A stretch of 64,000 bases of DNA from Narthecium ossifragum (taxonomy: Eukaryota; Streptophyta; Magnoliopsida; Dioscoreales; Nartheciaceae), in contig OY986963.1 of NCBI GenBank assembly GCA_963920575.1, forward strand, positions 8,594,896 to 8,658,895, in the 5' to 3' direction. A program made the translations under genes and the position numbers. The notes under the pieces were generated by a model. The model was not told the DNA's origin. It ran no database searches and worked only from the letters and a program-made list of their open reading frames with translations. Within the stretch, counting starts at the first letter, position 1; each line of letters begins with the position of its first letter. Shown in pieces: positions 38,101 through 50,100 of the stretch.

Positions 38101-41100
38101 TCCTTAGCGGGTTTTAAACTTATATACGAAAGTTAAAAAAAAAACCTAAGCGGCTCCTTCTCCTCGACATGTATGGCGGCGCCGGCTCTCCTTCTCTTCC
38201 GACGACGGTGGCAGCCCCTCTTCTCCTCCCCTCCTCTCTTCTTTTGCATTTTTTTCCGGCACGTACCGGACGAAACCGGCATGAACCGTGGAGTACCGGC
38301 CGAACCATAGAGTTCCGGCCGGCACACCCCCGATTCACCCCCAAAGCGGTATGGGGGCATTTTTCATGCCGGGGAGCCACCGGCTCGGTAAATACCGGCC
38401 GGCACGGCCAGTACGGCAATCCTTCGGTTGGAGTCAACTAATGTTCATTGTTTTGTTAACTCAGTTTGATGATCTTGGTGATCATGGTACAAAAGTGTTA
38501 GTATACAATCTCTGGATGAATGATGACGGCCTTCTGGAAATGGACTTTGATGACGACGATGAGGTATCTCCACACAACTGTGTTGCTTCTTTTGTTTACT
38601 GTTTGTTGAGAATATCCTTGATTAGATGGTGCTTGCTTAGCCAACTGTTCATTCCTAAAGCATAGTTACACTCTTTTTCAGATTTGGTGATCCAATGATC
38701 TCGACAATAAATCAAGGCATTTTTCCTAATTGAAGTTTCTATTGGCTGAGATCGGCTCAGGCCAAGTGCAACTTTTATTTTTCTTTTAAGATTGATTATG
38801 TAATTTCTTTTGGTCTGTGGGACCCTTTTCACTCTAGTGTATGAAAACTCTCATCGCCAATGTATTCCAAAATCTTGAATAGGATGAGATCAGTCCGGTT
38901 GGGATATGATTTGACTTCTTTGTAACTTCAACTCTCCAAACCTGTCTCAGAATTTGACCAGGAAGATTAGTACTTTCTTGCCAAGACGATTAAAAGCAAA
39001 TAAGTTTCACGCCATATCCACCCTTTGGTTTTGTCCACGGGGAGTGCCTTCCAGTCCTTCGAGCCCATGCCTTCAGTTCATTATCTATTTCTTGAAGCCG
39101 AATGCAGTTCCTCAGAATCTCAGATCCTTATATTCGTCTCTCTTTGCCATCTTTTTACTATTGGAATTTGGAGAATACTTTCTGGCTGCATGAGATCATA
39201 TTTTGAAAGCAGTGTGGTGGATGTCACTTTGCGCTATTTTGGTTTCTTTCCAACAGCCCTCCATGTGCTTAAGATTGTGTCTGTAGATATGGGACCAATT
39301 GACCTGATTTTGAGGTCACATCAAGTTGAATACTAATTGGCATGAAAACTTTCTATCATTTCATGGTGCCTTGATACTTACAGCTGTTACTTCAAATTGC
39401 TTTATGTTTGCATCATGTAGTTCTTAGGACTCATTCCTACTTTCTGCATTCTACTTGAAGGAATGTAATTTTACTAAATTGCATCGAATGAGTCAATTGC
39501 TTTCATAAACTTTTGAAGGGAAAACATTCTTGAGAATTACCAGTTAAAAATAATCCACCTGTTTTGAAGCTGCAGCTATCTTCTTAAACTGAAAGAATAT
39601 AAAATACTAATTCAAGTCCTTTTTGTAATTTCTCATTGTTAATTTCAGGACATAATACTTAGGGATCAAGGTAACACTGGAGTTTCTTCAAAGTCTTACA
39701 AAGAAGTAGTTCAATCACATATATCATACACCCTGAGGTATTCATTGCGGGTAAGTAAATCATTTTGCTATGTGCGTATTTCTCTGTTTGGTGATTTTTT
39801 TACCTTGCTAATCGAATTGCAACAATGTAGGCCTATACGTCCATTCTTTATCTAAGAAAATTCTCCAGGTTTCAAATCATCTTGAGAGGGAAATCTGTTC
39901 AGCAACTTAGTATCAAGGATGAGTTAAAATTTTCCAAAGTATTGCATTACAAACCTCAAGTAGGGATGGATTCGGAAGATGTAAGTATGTCCTAGTCTTT
40001 CCTTTTTTCTATCCCATTGGTAAATCATGTCTTTGTTGCATACTTTTCTCTGCACCTTAGATAATGTGCCTATTCAGGTGACTAATATCTCTTAGTGCAT
40101 CTTACACGTGAATGATACAAGTTCTTAGGGCTTGAAGCCATTGGATAGTCTTGCTGAACATTGAAGTTTGGAAGGTTAAATCTGCTTATTTTTGGCCTTA
40201 TTAAACTTGTTAAAAGTATGATTCCCTTAATCAAATCTCTCCAGGATAGAGGTTAAACCATCATCGCTAAATTGGTCTGCCATTGGCCTGATATTTGATA
40301 TATTTCATCATAACACTTACCCTATTATACCTCGTCACCAATATGCTTCTGGATGCAACCTGCCTATCTTTGTACTCATCGTCTCTTTAGTGTTTATGCA
40401 TATCCTCTATGCCTCCATCAATTTCTCATGCTTCTGCACTAGCTTTTATCTGCAATAAGGCACCTTAATTATTATCGTTGATCTGCATGCGTCTTTTTGT
40501 ATCCTTGCGACCTTGCACACATGTGATTACTTGGATGCTTTGGTGTAGGGACAAATCCTACTAGTTTCATATATTATAATATCTGCTTTCACACTTGGTG
40601 CACCTTACATTTTTATTTTTGTTTTCACACTTCTGGCCACGGTTCCTACTGTCACTATTCTATCTTATTCCATCTTTACAACAATCTGAAGAACACTAGT
40701 GGGAGCAAGTATAGACAGTGCAATCTCTCTGCAAGTGGCAAAAATGTACACTGCCGGAATAAACAGCCTTCAAATGAAGCATCTTTAATTCTTTATGCTA
40801 AATAAAAGCTGATGCATGGTGTACCCTGGTTGGACTACTGATGGCAAGCTCCATGAATAATTGTTTGTTTATTACTGAGGCATCACTGGAGTAATATAAC
40901 TGCCTGAAGGACTGTAATCAGCCATTCCTTTTCGTCTTATGTTCTATGCCTTAGATGGAAACATGATTCCTCTATCATTGGGCCAATGAAGTATCATTAC
41001 TTTGATGAAAGTTCATCCTCTTTGTCCTCTGGACTCTATTTTAGTTTGTTGTATGTAGAATGTTTTTCATTCTGGTGCAAGAGTTACGGGAGTTTGTGAC

Positions 41101-44100
41101 TAAAGGCTTGGGTGGTGATTTTGGTGATGGTAACTAATACTGAATGATTAATCCTTGGCATCATAATCCATGGGGAGTAGGTAAGGCAAGTTGCTAAGAC
41201 AAACATACTTGTAGTGAGTTATACCATAGGTAACATGCTCCATGACTTGTTTGTTGTTATGCGCGAAAACACTTCTTGATTGTAATACACACACACACAC
41301 AAAAGAATATTCTTAATGTGTACGCACAACTTTGCTGCATAGCAGCATTGTCTGTATCCATTGAAAGCATGGAATGCTACTCAATGAAAATTCAAGTTTC
41401 TGTTTTCTCTCTCTCATGTGTTTAACTTCTAGTTACATATGCAACTTTCTACTCTGTCCAATATATGCCTGCGAGCTGAACATGGAATATAGATTTAGCT
41501 TTTAACATATATATATATATATATTATAAACTATAAAACACAACAAGAAAAATATTCAGTATTGCTCATGCAAAGCTTTGTTATCTCAAAGGGTGGTTTA
41601 TATGTAATTTCCTTATATTATAGGGTGGTTTATAGGTAATTTCCTTATATATAAGGAAATTACCTATAAACCACCCTTTGAGATAACAAAGCTTTGCATG
41701 AGCAATACTGAATATTTTTCTTGTTTTGCTTTATAGTTTACTAAGTCTCTAGATATCTATGTCCATTAAATTCTCCTTTGAAAGATTCAAATTTTTGCCT
41801 ATCTGCACTGAGAAGGCATTTCCAGCATTTTTGCATGTATACAGGATGAGTGCAGTCTTAAATTATAATACGTAGTGGATGGCTGGTGTTTCAGGTGTCA
41901 GTGAAGATAACAATTGGCTTTGCGAAGGAAGCCCCTATTTTGGGTATCTTTGGCTTCAATGTATACCATAAAAATCGCCTAATACTGGTACATTTCTATC
42001 TTCATGAATAAGGGCTAGTCAGATTTACCGATATTTCACTTGAATGATTGTCCCAAATGTTTTTGTGTCACACACAATTCAATGCAAGATAAGCATGTAT
42101 TAACCTATGAAAAAAAAGGCTACTTGTCTACACCTTCAATTTTGTCCTCATTGTGCATTTGCACGTAGTTTTCTAAGTACCATCAACTGCACATAGGGGT
42201 GGCAATTCGGGTTGACGGGTCAAGTTCGTGTCAGGTCAAGCACCAATATCTCGACCCAAAGGTTAAACTCGAACCCGACCCATTTAATAAACGGGTAGGT
42301 TTATCAACCCGGACCCAACCCATTTATAAACGGGCCAACCCAACCCGCCTAACCCAATAAACGGGTCGGGTCTGGGTCGACCTATTTAACAACAATCAAG
42401 CATCAAATTTACATAAAATTACATCTAGATTTATATAAAATTACATCTAGATTTGCAATCAATCTAACACATCCTCAGTTAGATCAAAATACATCACGAG
42501 ATCAAAATACATCACAACCATAGATAAGCCGGTGGGGGAGATGCCGGTGGACGCCGGAGGAGATGCCGGTGGACGTCGGAGGAGATGCCTGTGGACTTCA
42601 GAGAAGGGCTGGGAGGCCGCGGAGTACCGGGGGGAGGAGATCGGTGGGGGAGATGCGGTGGACATCGGAGATGTCGGTGGACTTCGGAGAAGGGCTGGGA
42701 GGCCGTGGAGTACCAGGGGGGAGGAGATCGATGGGGGAGATGCTGGTGGACATTGGAGGAGATGTCGGTGGACTTTGGAGAAGGGCTGGGAGGCTGCGGA
42801 GTACCGGGGGGAGGAGATTGGTGGGGGAGATGCCGGTGGACTTCGGAGAAGGGCTAGGAGGTCGTGGAGTACTAGGGGGGAGGAGATCGGTGAGGGAGGG
42901 GGGGAGACGGTGGGGAGGGGAGGGGATCGGTGGGGGGCGGAGGCCGCGGAGTACCAGGGGGAGGAGAACAGGAGGCGAGCTTCGCGGGCATGGCGTGTGG
43001 GCGGTGCAACGAGGCTGGAGGAAGGACGGAGGGGAGGTTGGAGCGGCGACGTTGGAGTGGCGAATCCTCGGAGCGGCGGAGGTATGGGAGACCATCGGAG
43101 AGGAGGGGAGGCTGGAGGCCGCTCGGGAGCGAGGAGAGCCGGAGAGGAGGGGAGGCGGAGTGCCAGGGGAGGCCGGAGCGTCAGGAGGGGAGCCGGAACG
43201 CTAGGAGGAGAGCTGGAGCACCGGAGGGTCAGGAGGGGAACCAGAGCCGCGGAGGGGAGAGATTAGAGAATGAGAGAGAGAGAGTTAGGGGGTTAGCCGG
43301 TTAGGGGATTAAATAGAAAATATTGGTAAACGGGTTGACCCGTCTAACCCGCGGGTCAATCTGACCTGACTCGTTTATTCGTGGGTCATAAACGGGTCGA
43401 CCCATTTATGACCCGAACCCGTTTATTTCGGGTCGGGTCGGGTTCGCGGGTCACGATCCGAATTGCCACCCCTAACTGCACACTCCTCCCAAAACCTGGT
43501 TAGTGCATTGACCTCATTTAAGTAAATTTAATTTCAAACTGCTCATGTTTAGAATGCACATACAGTTCAATGCAAGATAATCCCTGTATTAACCTATAAA
43601 ACAAAGGGCTACTTGCCTATACTTTTCTACAAATAGGCCTCATTGCACGTAGTTCTCCAAGGACCATGAACTGGATAAACTCCTTCCAAACCTTCGTTAG
43701 TGGATAGACCTCATTGAGGTCAATTTAATTCGAATATGCAGTGAGCACTGAGCAGAAAGCAACGAAGAACACTTTAGTGCACCTTTTTGGCCTCATTTAT
43801 GCAGAAAGGACAACTTAAGGGTAGAAATGTCCTTTGTCCTTGGGTCAATCCTAAACACAACCCTATTTGATGGAAAGAAATACCGGGGAATTTCATATGT
43901 GAATGGAGTGCTTTGCAGAGTAAGAAATGCCGCGTACTGTATTGTATGCAATCAATCTAGTTTGGAGGGTGATATATTCCACCAAAAAGGAAAAAAGAGT
44001 GGCATGATATATCATGTTATGAGCATGAACAAGCGATTAAAAACTGAAAAGACAAGGAAAAAATTGGCTCGAAAAAATTTGGTTGCCTTAGTCCTGCTAG

Positions 44101-47100
44101 GGGTATAATGACTTCCGTTATTCTATTTCTTGTGACCCCATGATCCGCCATCTTGTTTCCATGCATGCATCAACTCATAAATTGCTATATTCTGGGAACT
44201 ACTAATGAAGACTAGTCAAGGTCTTTTACTTATTATTTGTGATTTATTTACTGATTTAGCCCTTCTGGAAAGTGTTTCAAGAAGGTTCAAGCCGGGGAAG
44301 GAGCGTAGTTGGTGAGCATTTACTAGACATAGTGCTCTTTGAACTAACTTTTGCAATTATAGTATTATGCCACTCGGGTCAATTTGCAGGATTTCTCGAA
44401 GCGAACTTCATTGAGCCAGCACATGACAAGCAGGATTTTGAGAGAACACCTTTATTTATACGATTGGAAGCAAAGCTTAAACATCTAGTCGTTGATTACT
44501 GGTACAGGCTTTTTGTTTTTATTTTAATTAGCCGGTGCTCTTTTGGTACTGCATCATTCTCTTTGCCTTACTAGTTTTTTGAGATTCTCGAAGTAGTTGA
44601 AGCTTCCAGTTACAATCACTTCCATGAAAGCATTTGGTGATAAATGTACTTTATCAGTTTAATTTTGAGTCCCATTTGCGTATTGAAAACATTTGCTGAA
44701 TTTAGTTGTTCCTTGTGCTAATACTTTGTTTTGATGCTAACTTTGTAATATTAGCTGGCCTGGCTTCAAAGTACTAAGAGGTGACTAGCATATTTGTGTT
44801 CATGGAATGCATTCCTAGCTTATTTCAAAGCTTTGCTTTTTAAAAAACATATTGCATATGAAACATTTAGCTACATAATAGTAAGAGTTCACTGCTAGTT
44901 CTTCTTCACCATAAAAATTTGAATACATGACATTAAGAGTTCACTGTTGGTGGTTCTTCTACATCCTAAATCAAGAGGAATATTTTGAAATGTATGAAAG
45001 GTTTAGAATGATAGAAGCAAGCTCGCTAATTATGCAGAATATATGGTTTTTTTTCCATCTGGATAATGAATATCAATGATTAGATACACTCTACCACTCA
45101 AAACGATGAAAGATGGTTGACATTGAACATTGAACAGGTTGCAGTTTGGAGTAAACCAGTTACCGAAGTCAATAAGCACCATGCTACAGTTACCAGTTAG
45201 ACTGCAACATTTAGTCTATCAGAAGATGCGGCAACCTTATTCTAGGATCATACAGACTTGTACATGTACTGTACATGATGTGAAGTGTTGGAGCTTTTTG
45301 AGAGTGTTGTTATCTTTTAAACTAGTTGCCTTCACCTGAAGGCTGCCTATTTGTTGTTTGATAGTGACAAGAAGTTGAAAATGTAAGCTTGGAAATTCGA
45401 GCAGCAATAGTCTCAATCATTTCAATCTTCCCTTAGAGATGCAATATAATCTATTACGAGTAAACTTATTTTATCCCTATCTACTTGCCATCTCAACTTG
45501 GGATTCCTGATTTAATTTTGTAGAAGAGAGACTCTACAAGTTGTATCCTCCATTTATACCTATGCTGCAGCCATGAAGTAGCAGTGATAGTCTCAATCAT
45601 TTTGATCGTCACTTTGAAAGACAATATAATTCTATTACAAGTGAACTCATTTTAACCTATCTGCTTGCTATCTCAACTTGGGACTCTTGATTTACTTTTG
45701 CAGAAGAGAGAACTCTACAAGTTCTGTCCTCCATTTATATGTATTCTGCTGCAGCCATGAAGTATTAACTCATTGACCTTCATTTATGCAGGAAAAATAA
45801 TTGTCATCTGATTGGTTATCAGTCTCAAACTCCAGAAACCCGTGCCAGAAAGGTGCCTAAGAATGATCATGTACTTGCTCCAGAGGTTCAAGTTCAACAG
45901 GTGTCTGATGGTCAACATGTCATAGGGTTGCCGGCTGCTAATGGTAATCGTTTATCATCTTGCTGCTTAGATTCTTTGCTAACTGCTGGTTGCCATTGCT
46001 GAAAGACTTGAGAGGCATAATAATGTGAGGAAATTCTCGGGCTTCACTGTGTCATGTTTCCTTGGGGGCAAGGAATAAGGTAGATGTTACCTGTGAAATC
46101 TTGCAGTTTTGAAATGATTTGAACTTCCATCCAATGTCTTTTAATAACTGCAGTTTCTTAAAATAGGACAGTTTTGTCATGTTATATTTCAGATGTTGTT
46201 ATGGAAAGATTCCTCTCAAATAGAGGATAATTGAGGGGGAAGCATTATGGGGAAGTTTCTATATATAGGAAATTCTGAAAGTCAAGATGGTAGCCAACTT
46301 AAAAGTGTCAAGTGTATCATCAAACAAAACGACATTACCTGTTAGATAATTCATGTTTTTACACATCCCATCAAATAGACTATAACCGACACTCAAATGC
46401 ACTTGAACAACGCCGAGTTCCAGAATGATGGCTTAAGAATGTTAATATTCATGCCACACCTTAATCTAAAAGCATGAGAACCCGTGAAAGCATCCTAGCC
46501 TTTGTTACTTTAAAGTTCAAAAGTTCAATAAGTGTTAGATTATATACCTATTAACTCTCCCTCTCCTAATGGCTTAAGCTTTTGGGTTGAGTGGTTAGAG
46601 TGTCTCACATGGTATCTGAGCGAGGTCTTGGGTTCAAACCTTACTTCTTTTAGTAGTCGCCTCAGCCGCTCCTTAAATTCAATATTCATGTGTGAAGAGT
46701 TATGCCACACGTGGGGGGCATGTTAGACTATATACATATTAACTCTTCCTCTTCCAATGGCTTAGGCTTTTGGGTTGAGTGGTTAGAGTCTCTAGCAGTA
46801 AGGATTGCAAGCACTTTCATGGTGATTGTGGTAGAAGTTTGTCGGTTCTTTTTTTTAATTCGATAAGCACAAGGCTAACCAAAAACGCAATATAACGATC
46901 CTACTCCTCGGATCCACAACGTCCAAGGGATCATGGACGAACATCCTGAGTGCTTGGCAAGCAACACCATCAGCCAATCATTGTTCATATGGGGGATGTG
47001 TACAAAAAGAGTTCTTGTTGAATGACTAGCCTCCCACCAAATCTCCTTAAGAAGCTTTTCTAAAACTGGTGGCCAAGCCAACAAAACATTAATAAAACCC

Positions 47101-50100
47101 ACGAACGTTTTTAGAATCTGAATCAACAATTATGTTCTTGAGAACACGCTTCTTTGCCTCCTTCACTGCCGTTGCAATGGCCAATAACTCAGCTTCAACT
47201 ACAGTAGTCCACAAAAGTCCACTATTCCTTTAAAAGATGGCAGATTTTGTTGGTTCAAATTATCAGATTCTTTCTGTTGGTTGTCCTGTAAATAGCCGAC
47301 CTGAATTTTGGTTGTCCACTGTAAAGATACAGCATGAAGGAGAAGAAGAAAGTGTAAGAAACTACGTATAGTGCATGTATGATATGCACCTTAGTCCTAC
47401 AGTTTTTTTACAAGACAAATTTGTATTTAAGCTATCTAATCGTTTAGCAGAGATTGTGATTGGCAAATCCTTAATGGTGGTTTCTTTGTAAACAATTGAT
47501 GTTGTTGTTTCATTGAAGGCTCCGCTGCACTACCTTCCTTTCAATCTCAAGCTGAACATACCGTAATGGACCTAACTGAGGTGAGTATTGTAAAAACAAA
47601 TTTTGATCTTTCTCTTTCATGTGTTTATGTGCTAATTTGTAAGTCATTCAAAGTAATATTAAGTTGATTAACCAAACAATTTCAATTTTTGTTCAATTAC
47701 CCAGTGTTTCTTTATTTTTTTGTGTTGGTTCTTCTTACCTGTGTTTGTCAACTTTTGTGGTGCTATAGATGAATCCTGTTGATCTCACATCTCACTTTTG
47801 TCCTTGTATATTTTGACAATAGGATTCATTCTCTTTGACTTTTGTTCTTTGTTCATCCTTACAGCATCTTTACTTTGACAGCAAGTGTTTGGTATGCTTG
47901 AAATTCCATCAGATTAAGTTCGCTTTTCCCCTGTGTTATGTAGTACTGGCTCAAACGTTGACATGGATGAATTCTTCAAGCATTGTTAAAAGTGTGGCAT
48001 GTCTTTGTTATTCCATCCTGAACAGCTTTTCTCCAGATTTTGCATACTATAAAGTCATCGTACACAGTGATACATACATAGCTGAATGTCTGCATCACAT
48101 ACAGTTGTATCCTGGCAATATTCGGAAAATATTACATGGTTGCAACAGTTCAAATTGCTATCATGTTCATCCTTAAAGGTTTTAAACGTCATCAAACTAT
48201 GAAATAAATGTCCTTCAACATGCCTTAGAAAGTAGATCAGAATAACTTCTGTTCTAATTACAGCATAGAATTTGACATCTGCATCTTGATTCAGGCTTTT
48301 ACCAAATGATCAGATTATGTATATAAATGCTTTTACCCGTGGAAGTTCTTACTTGAGTACCTCAGATTTTCACCGTATTTTGCACAAGGGTGTGCTATCT
48401 CATGTAACCTGATAAACTACAGGTCTGTGAAGAAAATGAGTCTACTGACATAGCGGGCTCAAATCTTTTTCAGAAGTTGTGTGAAGAAAACATAAAATTG
48501 TTTGCAAGGTATGTTTTGCACTCCTATAATTGGTGGCTAGATTGATCTTTGGGCTTGAGTTTATGTGTAATTGTGGTGCTGAATGGGATTTATGATGCTA
48601 TTCGCCGAACTATCTTTTGTGTAGTCTTTTATTAAATAATACCACTATGAACATCATTTAAGTAGATATTATAAGGTCCGCATCCTTAAAAAGTATATGA
48701 AAAATTGATTTGATCGATAGCTTGAATATTCTTGTATCTTTGGTTTTGGTCCTTATGGTTAAACGCAGTGAAGCATAGAGCTCACAAACAAAATGCATTA
48801 ATATTAAGATTAGGCCAAAAAACACTTTAGTACCATGTAGTTTCAAAATTTTGCGGTTTAGTACCATGTATTCAAAATTATCAAAAAATACACTAAGTTA
48901 CTATACCGGTCATTCGGCATCGTTGGGAGAGGAAGAGAGAACAGGGAAGAAAACAGAGGAAGGGGAAGAAAACAGAGGAGAGGGAAGAAGCCCAAGCCAT
49001 CCTCCAGCGATGGAGGTCCACCCGGTCAAGAAGCCCAAGCCATCCTTTTCATCCCGTTTCGACACCTATTTCTCGGCGTGGGTCTTCACCGCCGTCCTCG
49101 CCCTCCAAGTCTGCTCCTCTTTGCCCGTTCCATCGACTCCCACGGCCGCCTCACCATCGCTCCTCCGCATCGCCGCCGACGCCTCGCCCTTCCGTCACGC
49201 CGACGTCATCGTCGTGGAGAACCAGCCTCGTCGTCGTCGTCGTGGAGAACCCGCTTGGGTTCGTCCTCCTCGTCCCATGCGTGGCCGGTGGCAGACAAGG
49301 ACGCCGACATCATCGTCATCGTCGTGGAGAACCCGCTTGGGGTCGTCCTCCTCGTCGTCGTCGTTGTCCCATGCGTGGCCGGTGGCAGACGAGGACGCCG
49401 ACGATGAAGGATGGGTTTCGTGGAGGACGAGGACCCACTCGGATGTCGTCGGCGTCGTCGTGGAGAACCCGCTCCAACATCGTCGGGAGAGAAGAGAGAA
49501 CGGGGAAGAAAACAGAGGAGAGGGAAGAAGCCCAAGCCATCCTCCGACGATGGAGGTCCACCCGGTCAAGAAGCCCAAGCCATCCTTTTCATCCCGTTTC
49601 GGCACCTATTTCTCGGCGTGGGTCTTCACCGCTGTCCTCGCCCTCCAAGTCTGCTCCTCTTTGCCCGTTCCATCGACGCCCACGGCCGCCTCACCATCGC
49701 TCCTCCGCATAGCCGCCAACGCCTCGCCCTTCCGTCACGCCGACCCCACGCCCCTGCAAGACCCCACGACACCCTCCACGAGGTCCACGTCGTCTTGGGG
49801 CTGCCGGCGGCAACGAAGCTCCTCGAGATCCTCGACGAAGAGCGCCATGTGCTCAGCTTTCGCGTCGTCGACGGGGGTCACCGTGCTCGGGGACCGAGTA
49901 CTAGTGGTGGCCGGCGAAGCAAGACGCCGGCTGTGGGAGCTTGGGGGACGCCATATCTAAGCCGCTGCGGCTTCTTTGGACGCCGATCTCCATCTCCGAC
50001 AGGTGCTCTCTCTCTCCCTCCAGTATCTCTCTCTTTCACTTCCCCACGTCAGCGAAAACCAGCCCACATCAGCAAAAACCAGTCAAAATTGACGAATACC

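Noticed and set aside
42532..43266. Open frame of 244 codons, glycine/arginine-rich
   Set aside because: It lies within the minisatellite of the hAT element; adjacent frames are also open and no family is recognisable.
43827..44108. Open frame of 93 codons in a MORC intron
   Set aside because: It does not continue the MORC frame, has no splice support and matches no family I know.
46583..46640. tRNA gene or tRNA-derived SINE head (A-box-like GAGTGGTTAGAG, B-box-like GGTTCAAACC)
   Set aside because: Paired 77-bp repeats, a PBS and a purine tract explain the segment better as a miniature LTR element; no cloverleaf can be drawn.
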